From: Deltaproteobacteria bacterium
Lineage (GTDB): Bacteria > Desulfobacterota > Desulfobacteria > Desulfobacterales > Desulfobacteraceae
Assembly: GCA_027858995.1 (NCBI GenBank)
Contig: JAQIBP010000135.1
Location: 1-53,008, forward strand
DNA: 53,008 nt
Direction: 5' to 3'
The position numbers and the translations under genes are program-made. Below are positions 1-8,019 of the stretch, one piece after another; positions within the stretch are counted from its first letter, which is position 1, and every line of letters begins with the position of its first letter. The notes under the pieces were generated by a model. The model did no database searches, had not been told where the DNA came from, and was given only the letters and a program-made list of their open reading frames with translations.

Positions 1-224
1 TACGAAAATATTATCCTGATTTTATTATCAGGCTTGCAAACGGAGAATTTATGATTCTTGAAACAAAAGGTAAAGACAGTCAGCAAAACCAAACCAAACG
101 GGAATATTTGAATGAATGGATAAAGGCAGTCAATGAGCAGGGCGGTTTCGGTAAATGGCATTGGGATGTATCCTTTGAGCCTTCTGATGTTGAAAGTAAA
201 ATTAAGAAATGTACTAATAATTAA
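1..224 (+). CDS. C-terminal end of a type III restriction-like (Res subunit) nuclease, partial
   Basis: This reading frame is open from base 3 (no start inside the window) and stops at 222-224, leaving about 73 C-terminal residues. It contains PDFII, a short gap, then LETKGK. This is the D...ExK core of a PD-(D/E)XK nuclease as found at the C-terminus of type III restriction enzyme R subunits and related DEAD/DEAH helicase-nucleases. The following WI-AV and W-W-DV pattern also fits that family's tail. The helicase part would lie to the left of the window. The VapBC pair downstream fits a small defence cluster. The nuclease core is visible; the exact family is inferred from a short fragment. 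Confidence 0.6.
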   Translation, partial: RKYYPDFIIRLANGEFMILETKGKDSQQNQTKREYLNEWIKAVNEQGGFGKWHWDVSFEPSDVESKIKKCTNN

Positions 225-421
225 CTGTCGATCTGCCCAGGTTCATATATAAAAACAGATTGGTGAGCAATGGAGAAAAGGGCTAACAAAATAATGGAGC
301 AGATGCCTAAAGCTGTGGCGTTTTGAAATGTTTTTCCATTTACAAATTTTATTAATTTTTTGAGCATTTGTACCCTTTAATCGGCACTGTTCATTATTGA
401 CGTTATTTTCCAATAAATCAG

Positions 422-450
422 TTGACAACTACATACGAATGATGCATATA
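422..450 (+). promoter_or_regulatory. Candidate sigma-70 promoter of vapBC, giving a leaderless mRNA
   Basis: TTGACA at 422-427 is followed by a 17-base spacer and CATATA at 445-450, an AT-rich -10 that overlaps a run of alternating TA. Only 7 bases separate the -10 from the vapB ATG at 458, so the predicted transcript starts at or next to the start codon. No Shine-Dalgarno sequence is visible in front of vapB. The alternating TA stretch could also serve as the VapB/VapBC operator. Confidence 0.5.
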
Positions 451-457
451 TATACAT

Positions 458-661
458 ATGAGAACTACATTAAACATAGATGATCAAATGTTGGAAAAAG
501 CGTCTTTATTAACAGGCATTAAAGAGAAAACATCTTTGGTTCGGCTTGGACTTGAGGCATTAATTGCCCGTGAAAGCAGCAAGCGTCTTGCCAAGCTTGG
601 TGGTACAGAAAAAGAATTACGCTCTATTCCACGGCGAAGATCAATGAAAGAAAGAAGATGA
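458..661 (+). CDS. vapB: VapB-family antitoxin (DUF2191 type)
   Basis: A 67-residue protein starting MRTTLNIDD, the typical beginning of DUF2191/VapB antitoxins. It has an N-terminal ribbon-helix-helix-like segment (residues 1-40) for operator binding and a basic tail ending in an Arg-rich stretch that would bind the toxin. It is expected to neutralise the PIN-domain toxin encoded next and to repress the operon. Its stop codon overlaps the vapC start by 4 bases (ATGA), which implies translational coupling. There is no ribosome-binding site before the ATG, in keeping with the leaderless promoter at 422-450. Confidence 0.8.
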   Translation: MRTTLNIDDQMLEKASLLTGIKEKTSLVRLGLEALIARESSKRLAKLGGTEKELRSIPRRRSMKERR

Positions 662-1026
662 TTCTCGTTGATACTTCTGTATGGATCAACCACCTTAGAA
701 GCAGTGAAAGGCATTTAGAAAAACTACTCTTTGATGGCAAGGTGCTGTGTCACACCCACGTTATCGGTGAATTGGCGTGTGGGAATATTAAAAATAGAGA
801 AGAAATTATTTCACTATTACAAGCCTTGCCAATGGCTCCGCATATTGAATTCAACGAATATCTATATTTTATTGATAGAAATAAATTGAACGGCAGAGGA
901 ATCGGCTTTGTTGATGTACATCTTTTAGCCTCAGCTCAATTAGGTCAAGTAAAATTGTGGACTGTTGACAAAAGACTTAGAACCACTGCTGCTGAAGTTG
1001 GTTTGAATTATCAAAAGAAAAAATAA
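658..1026 (+). CDS. vapC: VapC-family PIN-domain ribonuclease toxin
   Basis: A 122-residue PIN domain. The acidic residues of the metal site are in place: D5 in ILVDTSVWI, E38 in IGELACG, D86 in GFVDVHLLA and D104 in WTVDKRLR. PIN toxins of this kind cleave tRNA or rRNA when the antitoxin is lost. Length and motif order match an intact VapC, so the module looks functional. It is coupled to vapB through a 4-base overlap. The RNA target cannot be read from the sequence. Confidence 0.87.
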   Translation: MILVDTSVWINHLRSSERHLEKLLFDGKVLCHTHVIGELACGNIKNREEIISLLQALPMAPHIEFNEYLYFIDRNKLNGRGIGFVDVHLLASAQLGQVKLWTVDKRLRTTAAEVGLNYQKKK

Positions 1027-1062
1027 CAAATCGATGGAGAAGGATGTTCAAAAAGCACTTGT

Positions 1063-1788
1063 TCATTCTAATGATTCAGCAAATTTTTGAATACATTGGG
1101 GGTAAAGCTCCCACTCTTTTTCAAGGCCTTTTTTCTTTATGTCATCAAGGGTGTCATGGTCTTCAATTTCAAAGGCTTTCTGTCCTATGATGGGGCCGGT
1201 GTCTTCTCCATAATCAATATAATGCACAGTACATCCGCCGATTTTGCAGCCATAGGCAAAAGTATCACCATATCCGTCAGTGCCGGGAAAAGAGGGAAGA
1301 AGAGCCGGATGGATATTCATTATTCTGTACTTTTCTGGTTCTATATTTATTCTGTCAATGAAATAGGGTGTTAATACCCGCATAAACCCTGCCAACACAA
1401 GAAGATCCATTTCATAGGCAACTATTTTGTCCAGAAGTTGTTTTTCGGCAATGGCGCGGCTTTTTAAAAAAAAGTCAATCTGCTCCTGTGAAGCTCCAGG
1501 CGCAAACAGTTTCTGTTTTGACTCAATCTCTTCTAAGTTGAAATCTTTTGGAAGATCAACCTCATTTATACCCTCTTTTTTACAGGATTTGATAATTTTT
1601 GAATAATCCACAACAAAGGTATCAATATTGGCTTTTTGAGCCCGTTCAAGCCCTTTTACTCCTGGGTTGTCAGAGCCTGTAAAAACAATTTTTGCATCAA
1701 TGGAGTTTTCAAGAGCTGCATCAATAATGGCCTGAAGATTTGTTCCTCCGCCTGATATTAAGGCGCCGACATTAATTTTTTTTGCCAT
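1063..1788 (-). CDS. purN: Phosphoribosylglycinamide formyltransferase
   Basis: PurN transfers a formyl group from 10-formyl-THF to GAR in the third step of purine synthesis. The 241-residue protein has the N-terminal ISGGGTNLQAII phosphate-binding loop, LLVLAGFMRVL, and NIHPALLPSFPG, which carries the catalytic Asn-His pair, followed by HYIDYGEDTGPII with the catalytic Asp. It is longer than the usual 190-215 residues because of an insertion of about 35 residues between the second strand and the AGFMR segment (LPKDFNLEEIESKQ..). I chose the ATG at 1788 because GGAG lies just upstream; an in-frame ATG at 1839 has no such site. It appears to follow the small Cys-rich gene at 1806-2024 in one transcript. 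Confidence 0.9.
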   Translation of the reverse strand: MAKKINVGALISGGGTNLQAIIDAALENSIDAKIVFTGSDNPGVKGLERAQKANIDTFVVDYSKIIKSCKKEGINEVDLPKDFNLEEIESKQKLFAPGASQEQIDFFLKSRAIAEKQLLDKIVAYEMDLLVLAGFMRVLTPYFIDRINIEPEKYRIMNIHPALLPSFPGTDGYGDTFAYGCKIGGCTVHYIDYGEDTGPIIGQKAFEIEDHDTLDDIKKKGLEKEWELYPQCIQKFAESLE

Positions 1789-1805
1789 GATATTCTCCTT
1801 ATATA

Positions 1806-2024
1806 CTATTGGTTGCCGTATCCGTTTTGTTCCCCACAATCAGGACATTGCCAGGTGATTCCGTTACAGGTCATGCCCCACTGGTTGTCATACATGCACT
1901 CCTGGCACATGGAGAACCCGCACCTGCATTGCCAGCAGAATATAAATTCCCGGCAGCAGCAGTGACACAGCATTGACTTTTTATTTCGCTTTTTTTCTCT
2001 TCTTGTCTTTACTTTCTGATTCAT
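1806..2024 (-). CDS. Small cysteine-rich zinc-ribbon-like protein
   Basis: A 72-residue protein with a very basic N-terminus (KVKTRREKKRNKK) followed by many cysteines in CxxC-like pairs: CHCCC, CWQCRC, CQEC and a terminal CPDCG. This pattern suggests two zinc-ribbon or treble-clef-like sites. I do not recognise a named family. The ATG at 2024 was chosen because the in-frame extension upstream to 2099 is hydrophobic and not protein-like for this family. It ends 17 bases before the purN start, so the two are probably cotranscribed, and it is divergent from polA. Confidence 0.55.
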   Translation of the reverse strand: MNQKVKTRREKKRNKKSMLCHCCCREFIFCWQCRCGFSMCQECMYDNQWGMTCNGITWQCPDCGEQNGYGNQ

Positions 2025-2118
2025 TATATAAATAACTTCTACTTTATTTAAAAAGATAGTATATATGCCCATGAAATAAAAGTTCAACAAAAAAATCAAT
2101 ATTAAAAGGGTTATTAAT

Positions 2119-4851
2119 ATGGCTCAATCCAAAAAAATATTTCTCATTGACGGCAGTGCTTTTCTCTATCGTGCATTCCACGCCATCAGAAGCCTTAATA
2201 CTTCAAAAGGTCATCCAACCAATGCCACTTTTGGTTTTACCAGAATGCTGCTGAAATTAATAAAAGACAATAATCCTGAATATGCTGTTGTTTTTTTTGA
2301 TGTCAAAGGTCTTACATTCAGACATGAAATGTATGATCAATATAAGGCCAACAGGCCTCCCATGCCCGAAGAGCTTGCTATTCAGATTCCTGATATCAAA
2401 AAGATAATTTCCGCATTCAATATTCCTGTTGTGGAGAAGGTGGGTTTTGAAGCAGATGATCTTGTGGGAACTTATTCAAAAATTGCACAGAAAAAAGATT
2501 TTGAAGTTGTTATGGTTACAGGTGATAAGGATTTTATCCAGCTTGTCACTGACACATGTGTTTTATGGGATCCCATGAAAGATACCATTCAAAACAGGAA
2601 AAAAATAAAAAATGATATGGGAATAGAGCCGGAACAGTTTATTAATGTTCTCGGACTTGCCGGAGACAGTTCTGATAATATTCCAGGAGTTAAAGGAATA
2701 GGGCCGAAAACAGCTATAAAACTGATCAGAGACTTTGGCTCCATTAAAAATATTTATGAAGATCTTGACAGCCTTAAGCCTAAGAAAAAATTGTATGAAA
2801 GTCTTGCTGCCAGCAAAGATACTGTTTTTTTAAGTCGTGATCTTGCCACCATTGATACATCTGTAGCTGTAAAAAAAGATATTGAATCTTTTAAACTTGA
2901 AGAGTTTAATACAGACAAAGCATTTAACTTATTCCGGGAATTTGAGTTTAAAAGCCTTGCCGCAGAGTTTGCCCAGAAAGCTGAGAGGCTTGAAAAAATA
3001 TATAAGCTGATTACAACAACAAAAGAGCTTGAAAAACTTGCCAGTGTTCTTAAATCTAAAGAAATTTTTGCCATTGATACAGAAACCACATCCAAACATC
3101 CCATGCAGGCTGAACTTGTAGGGATTTCATTTTCTTTTAGAGAAAATCAGGGCTTTTATATCCCAATAGGGCATATAGGCACAGGCGTTTTGCCTGTTGA
3201 TCCCGCATCAGAAGAGGCCATATCCACTGATGAAAATAAAATGAAACAGCCGGACAGAGAGGAAGTATTAAGAATTTTCCGACCTCTCCTTGAAGATCCT
3301 GATATAAAAAAGGTGGGACAGAATATCAAGTATGACTATATTGTTCTGTCAAGATTTGGCATTAATATGCAGGGAATTGCCTTTGATACCATGATAGCTT
3401 CCTATCTTCTGAATCCATCTGTAAGGGGGCACAGCCTTGATCAGATTGCCATGAATCTTTTTGGTTATAAAACCATTTCTTATGAAGATGTGGTTGGTAA
3501 AGGCAAAAACCAGATTAATTTTAATCAGGTGCCCATTTCAAAAGCTGTGGATTATGCCTGTGAAGATGCTGACATTACTTTTATGGCTTATCAGCATCTT
3601 AAAAAAGAGATCCAAAACAGTAATCTTTCAGATTTGATGGAAAACATTGAGGTACCTTTGATCACTGTTCTCGGCAACATGGAAATTCAGGGGATCAGAG
3701 TTGATAAAAACGCTTTAAAACATCTTTCTAATATTTTTGCCCAGGAATTAAAAACCCTTGAAAAAGAGATCTATGCCCTTGCCGGAGAAGAATTTAATAT
3801 CAATTCTTCCCAGCAGCTTGGTGCAATACTTTTTGAAAAACTTAAACTGAAAGCTGTTAAGAAGACAAAAAAAACAAAAGGCTATTCAACAGATGTCCAT
3901 GTTCTTACCACCCTTGCAAAGGAGCATGAACTGCCTGAAAAACTTTTGCGGTACAGAACCCTTGGCAAGCTCAAATCAACCTATGTTGATTCTCTGCAGA
4001 AATTGATAAATATTGAGACTGGCAGAATTCATACATCCTTTAATCAGACCATTACCGTAACCGGCAGATTAAGCAGTTCCAAGCCAAATCTTCAAAATAT
4101 TCCCATCCGTAAAAGCGAAGGCAAAAGAATAAGAAAAGCTTTTATCCCCAAACCTGACCATATCTTGATTTCAGCAGATTACTCCCAGATAGAACTCAGA
4201 GTCCTTGCCCATTGTGCTGATGATAAAATTCTTATTAAATCTTTTAATAATGATGAAGATATTCATACAAGAACAGCCCTGGAAGTTTTTGAGGTTATGC
4301 CGCAGTTTGTAACCAGTGATTTAAGAAGCCAGGCAAAGGCCATAAATTTTGGCATTGTATATGGCATGAGCGCATTCAGACTTGCAAATGATCTCAATAT
4401 AAGCAGAAAAATGGCAGATACCTATATTAAAAATTATTTTAAACGATATTCAGGGGTTAAAACATTTATTGATACAACTATAAAAGAGACTAAAAAGACC
4501 TGTGAAGTTTTTACAATTTTTGGTAGAAAACGCCGTCTTGATGATATTAACTCCTCCAATGTTAATGTTAGAAATTTTGCACAAAGGGCAGCTGTCAACA
4601 CACCAATACAGGGCAGTGCTGCCGATTTAATCAAACTTGCCATGATAAAAATGGAAGCAGCCTTGGAAAAAAACAGTCTCAGTTCAAAAATGCTTTTATC
4701 TGTCCATGATGAAATCATATTTGAAACACCTTTTGAAGAGAAAGACCAATTAATAGATCTTGCTAAAAGCGTTATGGAAAATGTCTATCCGCTTAAGGTG
4801 CCGTTAAAGGTGAATTTCGGAACAGGAGCAAACTGGGCCCAGGCGCATTAA
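2119..4851 (+). CDS. polA: DNA polymerase I
   Basis: A full-length 910-residue three-domain Pol I for Okazaki-fragment processing and repair. Residues 1-290 form the 5'-3' exonuclease (FLIDGSAFLYRAFHA, DDLVGTYS, TGDKDFIQLV, GLAGDSSDNIPGVKGIGPKTA). Residues about 300-510 are the 3'-5' proofreading domain, with D320 and E322 in AIDTET, GQNIKYD, and the final ACEDADITF. This exonuclease set looks complete, unlike the inactive proofreading domain in many Pol I enzymes. Residues 520-910 form the polymerase, with motif A DYSQIELR (D687), motif B RSQAKAINFGIVYG (about 736-750) and motif C VHDE (862-865). An ATG with weak upstream purines begins the gene, 94 bases from the divergent small Cys-rich gene. 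Confidence 0.97.
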   Translation: MAQSKKIFLIDGSAFLYRAFHAIRSLNTSKGHPTNATFGFTRMLLKLIKDNNPEYAVVFFDVKGLTFRHEMYDQYKANRPPMPEELAIQIPDIKKIISAFNIPVVEKVGFEADDLVGTYSKIAQKKDFEVVMVTGDKDFIQLVTDTCVLWDPMKDTIQNRKKIKNDMGIEPEQFINVLGLAGDSSDNIPGVKGIGPKTAIKLIRDFGSIKNIYEDLDSLKPKKKLYESLAASKDTVFLSRDLATIDTSVAVKKDIESFKLEEFNTDKAFNLFREFEFKSLAAEFAQKAERLEKIYKLITTTKELEKLASVLKSKEIFAIDTETTSKHPMQAELVGISFSFRENQGFYIPIGHIGTGVLPVDPASEEAISTDENKMKQPDREEVLRIFRPLLEDPDIKKVGQNIKYDYIVLSRFGINMQGIAFDTMIASYLLNPSVRGHSLDQIAMNLFGYKTISYEDVVGKGKNQINFNQVPISKAVDYACEDADITFMAYQHLKKEIQNSNLSDLMENIEVPLITVLGNMEIQGIRVDKNALKHLSNIFAQELKTLEKEIYALAGEEFNINSSQQLGAILFEKLKLKAVKKTKKTKGYSTDVHVLTTLAKEHELPEKLLRYRTLGKLKSTYVDSLQKLINIETGRIHTSFNQTITVTGRLSSSKPNLQNIPIRKSEGKRIRKAFIPKPDHILISADYSQIELRVLAHCADDKILIKSFNNDEDIHTRTALEVFEVMPQFVTSDLRSQAKAINFGIVYGMSAFRLANDLNISRKMADTYIKNYFKRYSGVKTFIDTTIKETKKTCEVFTIFGRKRRLDDINSSNVNVRNFAQRAAVNTPIQGSAADLIKLAMIKMEAALEKNSLSSKMLLSVHDEIIFETPFEEKDQLIDLAKSVMENVYPLKVPLKVNFGTGANWAQAH

Positions 4852-4928
4852 CTATTTATATTCAAAAAAACATGATAGGGTTTATAACTTATGGGGAAAA
4901 ACAATTTATAATTTAAAGGAGATATAAA

Positions 4929-6041
4929 ATGATTGTAGGGATTTTAAGAGAAATTAAAATTGCTGAAAAAAGGGTCAGCATGACTCCTGGTGGTGTTATT
5001 GCCATGATTCAGAACGGTCATACAGTCCTTGTTGAAAAAGAGGCAGGAGCAGGAGCAGGATATCTGGATAAAGCATATGAATCTGCAGGTGCCACTATAA
5101 TTGATACTCCTGCACAAATTTATAAAAAATCAGACATGGTCATGCATGTTAAAGAACCTCAGCCCTCAGAGTATGATTTGATAAAAGAAGATCAAATTGT
5201 TTTCACCTATCTTCACCTTGCAGCTGATGAGAAGCAGACAATGGGTCTTATCAAAAGCAAGTCAATTGATATTGCCTATGAAACCATTGAAAAGGATAAT
5301 GGGTCTCTTCCTCTTTTGCTTCCCATGAGTGAGGTTGCAGGACGAATGGCAACCCAGGAAGCTGCAAAATATCTTGAAATGCCCCAGGGCGGCATGGGCG
5401 TACTTCTTGGAGGTGTAACAGGTGTTGAACCTGCCACGGTTGTTGTAATCGGAGGAGGTGTTGTAGGTGTAAATGCAGCTAAAATGGCATGTGGACTTGG
5501 CGCCAAGGTTTATATTCTTGATACAAACCTTGAAAGGCTGTCATATCTTGATGATATAATGCCGGCAAACTGTTTTCCTGTAATGTCCAATGCAGCGGTT
5601 TTAAAAGACCTTATTATCAGAGCAGATGTTGTTATTGGAGCAGTTCTTGTTGCAGGAGCAAAGGCGCCAAAGCTTCTTACAAAGGATATGCTCAAGGATA
5701 TGAAAAACGGTTCCGTGATTGTTGATGTTGCCATTGATCAGGGCGGTTGTTTTGAAACATCCAGACCAACCACACATGACAACCCCTGTTATGAAATTGA
5801 TGGAGTTATTCACTATTGTGTTGCCAATATGCCTGGTGCTGTTGCAAAAACCTCCACCATTGCCCTTACCAATGCAACCTTGCCCTATGCAATCCAGATT
5901 GCCAACAAGGGCTGGAAAAAAGCAATGCAGGACAATAAAGAAATCAAAAGAGGAGCCAATATAATTAGAGGCAAGATTACTTATAAAGCAGTTGCTGAAG
6001 CCTTTGGCCTTGAGTATTCTCCAATTGAAGATTTTCTTTAA
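4929..6041 (+). CDS. ald: Alanine dehydrogenase
   Basis: Ald catalyses reversible NAD-dependent oxidative deamination of L-alanine to pyruvate and ammonia. The 370-residue protein begins MIVGILREIKIAEKRVSMTPGGV, the family's N-terminal signature, with the following Arg and Lys contacting pyruvate. VVVIGGGVVGVNAAKMACGLGAKV (about 170-195) is the NAD-binding Rossmann glycine loop. VDVAIDQGGCFETSRPTTHDNPCY carries the active-site Asp and the conserved HxxP-like region. Length matches the family. AAAGGAG sits 7 bases before the ATG. The gene appears monocistronic and convergent with the YitT-family gene. Confidence 0.96.
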   Translation: MIVGILREIKIAEKRVSMTPGGVIAMIQNGHTVLVEKEAGAGAGYLDKAYESAGATIIDTPAQIYKKSDMVMHVKEPQPSEYDLIKEDQIVFTYLHLAADEKQTMGLIKSKSIDIAYETIEKDNGSLPLLLPMSEVAGRMATQEAAKYLEMPQGGMGVLLGGVTGVEPATVVVIGGGVVGVNAAKMACGLGAKVYILDTNLERLSYLDDIMPANCFPVMSNAAVLKDLIIRADVVIGAVLVAGAKAPKLLTKDMLKDMKNGSVIVDVAIDQGGCFETSRPTTHDNPCYEIDGVIHYCVANMPGAVAKTSTIALTNATLPYAIQIANKGWKKAMQDNKEIKRGANIIRGKITYKAVAEAFGLEYSPIEDFL

Positions 6042-6081
6042 TTAGTGGAAGATCAACTTAATATTATATCTCTCAGGGAGC

Positions 6082-6093
6082 AGGTATATACCT
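6082..6093. repeat. Perfect 12-bp palindrome between convergent genes
   Basis: AGGTATATACCT lies in the 88-base gap between the 3' ends of ald and the YitT-family gene. There is no T-run on either side, so it is a poor terminator. A protein-binding site or a chance palindrome are both possible. Confidence 0.3.
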
Positions 6094-6129
6094 ATTTGCA
6101 AAACCAGAGGTTGTAAAAAAAATAGATAA

Positions 6130-6987
6130 TCAATACACTTTTCTTTGTGAAAATCCTTTTCCCAGAACGTTAAAGGTATTTTCCGTGATAAGAAATGCAT
6201 CTGGATCTATGTTAAAGGCAATCTCTTCAACCCGCTTTATCTGATAGGTATTGACTATAATAAGAATAATCTTTTTGTCCCTGCCGGTATAAGCACCCTG
6301 ACCTTTTAAAAAAGTGGCTCCGCGGTTTAGTTTCTTCATGATTTCATTTGCTATTTTTTCCGGTACCTCAGAAATAATAAAGATCATTTTTCTCTGGTTG
6401 AAAAGGGTCATGCATGACTCTATGATCTGGCCAATGATATAAGATGCAGCCATTGAATAGAGGATGATATCAATCTTCAGGGTACCGAAACTAAACAACA
6501 GGAGGATAAAATTAAATACAAAATTATAGGTTCCTATACGGATGCCATATTTCTGGTTCAAAAGTATGGAAATAATATCATTGCCGCCGCTTGATCCAAG
6601 AGATCTGAAAATAATTCCTGCTCCTGCACCAATCATACTTCCACCGGCAAGGACTGCTAACCAGTGATCTTTGATTGCTATTTCAAATTGAATCATATCA
6701 ATAAAAATGGTCAGGAGAATGGCCCCGAAAAGACTATAATATAGAAATCGTTTGCTGATAAATTTCCAGCCTATGAAAAACACGGGTATATTAATGATCA
6801 TATACCAGATACCAGGCGTGAGAATATCGGTATAGTAAAACAGGAGGACACTCATTCCCGTGAATCCTCCAATAATCATTCCATGGGGTATGATTATGGC
6901 TTTCAGGCCTATGGCAACAAGAATGCTGCCTGCTGTGATTAAAAACAGATTCCATGGAACCGAATAAGTAATATTTTGAAATTTCAT
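6130..6987 (-). CDS. YitT-family (DUF161/DUF2179) membrane protein
   Basis: A 285-residue integral membrane protein. The N-terminal two thirds contain about five hydrophobic helices with family features: GLKAIIIPHGMIIGGFTGMSVLL near residues 25-48 and the Gly-rich GAGAGIIFRSLGSSGGNDIISILL segment. The C-terminal 80 residues are the soluble DUF2179 domain (MTLFNQRKMIFIISEVPEKIANEIMKKLNRGATFLKGQGAYTGR). The molecular function of this family is not established; roles in transport have been suggested. The start has only a weak purine-rich site upstream. It is monocistronic and divergent from the rpmH operon. Confidence 0.85.
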   Translation of the reverse strand: MKFQNITYSVPWNLFLITAGSILVAIGLKAIIIPHGMIIGGFTGMSVLLFYYTDILTPGIWYMIINIPVFFIGWKFISKRFLYYSLFGAILLTIFIDMIQFEIAIKDHWLAVLAGGSMIGAGAGIIFRSLGSSGGNDIISILLNQKYGIRIGTYNFVFNFILLLFSFGTLKIDIILYSMAASYIIGQIIESCMTLFNQRKMIFIISEVPEKIANEIMKKLNRGATFLKGQGAYTGRDKKIILIIVNTYQIKRVEEIAFNIDPDAFLITENTFNVLGKGFSQRKVY

Positions 6988-7127
6988 TTGTAAATATCTC
7001 TGTTTAAAAATTTTTTGTGGTATAAACAGAACGTGAGTTCAAACTGTTCGATAAAGATATATACTCAAGTATAAAATTTCAAGATAGTATTTCAAAAGTT
7101 ATTTTTTTTATTCTACTTTTTTCATTC

Positions 7128-7156
7128 TTGACATTTTTTTGGAAAAACTTTATTAT
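7128..7156 (+). promoter_or_regulatory. Consensus sigma-70 promoter for the rpmH-rnpA-yidD-yidC operon
   Basis: TTGACA at 7128-7133, a spacer of exactly 17 bases, and TATTAT at 7151-7156. Transcription should start near 7163, leaving a leader of about 65 bases before rpmH. It is the strongest housekeeping-type promoter I could see in the window, as expected for a ribosomal protein operon. Confidence 0.75.
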
Positions 7157-7227
7157 ATTTGGTTTATGGTAGTTTATGACAGTAACAGATAGAATAAAGT
7201 AAATTTAAATTAAGGATTGGTAAATTT

Positions 7228-7362
7228 ATGAAACGAACATTTCAGCCAAGCAATCGGAAAAGAACAAGAAAACACGGGTTTCTTAAAAGAATGTCCACAA
7301 CGGGTGGACGACGCGTTATTAACGCAAGAAGAGCAAAAGGAAGAAAAAAACTCAGCGTTTAA
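7228..7362 (+). CDS. rpmH: 50S ribosomal protein L34
   Basis: A 44-residue protein starting MKRTFQPSN and ending GRKKLSV, with the conserved [13 protein letters not shown] and [15 protein letters not shown] stretches of bacterial L34. It is a very basic 23S rRNA-binding protein of the large subunit. It directly precedes rnpA, the near-universal bacterial arrangement. A purine-rich TAAGGA lies 10 bases upstream of the ATG. Confidence 0.97.
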   Translation: MKRTFQPSNRKRTRKHGFLKRMSTTGGRRVINARRAKGRKKLSV

Positions 7363-7393
7363 TAAAGGAATTAATAACCTGAAGGTCAGAAAC

Positions 7394-7747
7394 TTGAAAA
7401 ATTTCTGTTTTCCAAAAACGATAAGGCTTCTGAAAAGAGGTCAGTTTTTAAAACTTTCGAAACAGGGAAAAAGGGTATATACAGACTGCTTTATAGCAAT
7501 TGTGCTTAAAGGAACAGCTCAAAACAATCGAATTGGAATTACAATATCAAAAAAAGTAGGAAATGCAGTAGAGCGAAACAGGATAAAAAGAATTATCAGA
7601 GAATATTTCAGACATAACCAAGAGAATATTTCAGGACCAAAGGATATAAATATCATTGCAAGAAAAGGTCTGACTACGCTATCTAACTTAGAAATTATTG
7701 AAAAGGTTGATAAACTTTTTTCAAAAATAGCATTGGCAAAATTATGA
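7394..7747 (+). CDS. rnpA: Ribonuclease P protein component
   Basis: RnpA binds the RNase P RNA and helps it recognise pre-tRNA 5' leaders. Visible features are [23 protein letters not shown] at the N-terminus, [21 protein letters not shown] (the RNR motif that contacts the RNA) and IREYFR. I place the start at the TTG at 7394 (117 residues): GAAGG lies 8 bases upstream and the protein then begins at the usual family boundary. An in-frame ATG at 7304 lies inside rpmH and would add 30 non-conserved residues. The stop overlaps the yidD start by 4 bases. Confidence 0.92.
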   Translation: MKNFCFPKTIRLLKRGQFLKLSKQGKRVYTDCFIAIVLKGTAQNNRIGITISKKVGNAVERNRIKRIIREYFRHNQENISGPKDINIIARKGLTTLSNLEIIEKVDKLFSKIALAKL

Positions 7748-7953
7748 AGACGCTATTATCATTATTAATTAAATTTTATCAATATTTTATTTCACCTTTA
7801 ACAGGGCAGAATTGTCGTTATGTTCCAACCTGTTCGGCATATGCCATTGAGGCCATTGAAAAACACGGCAGCCTTAAAGGTACAGCTCTTGCCGTAAAAA
7901 GAGTCTTGCGTTGTCATCCATTTCATGCAGGAGGCTTTGATCCGGTTCCATAA
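7744..7953 (+). CDS. yidD: Membrane protein insertion efficiency factor YidD
   Basis: A 69-residue protein with an N-terminal amphipathic helix and the family pattern [49 protein letters not shown], including the three conserved cysteines. YidD assists YidC-dependent insertion of inner-membrane proteins at the cytoplasmic face. It overlaps rnpA by 4 bases (ATGA) and sits just before yidC, the classic gene order. Confidence 0.95.
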   Translation: MKTLLSLLIKFYQYFISPLTGQNCRYVPTCSAYAIEAIEKHGSLKGTALAVKRVLRCHPFHAGGFDPVP

Positions 7954-8019
7954 TTTATCCTGACACCATACTGTTTTCCTTATCATAAGTATTTTGTAAC
8001 AAGTATGATAGGAGAGAAG

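Noticed and set aside
243-428. 61-codon minus-strand frame before vapB
   Set aside because: No ribosome site, biased composition, and it overlaps the vapBC promoter; it looks like chance.
7304-7393. Upstream start for rnpA inside rpmH
   Set aside because: It would add 30 non-conserved residues and has no ribosome site; the TTG at 7394 has GAAGG at good spacing and the family's normal N-terminus.
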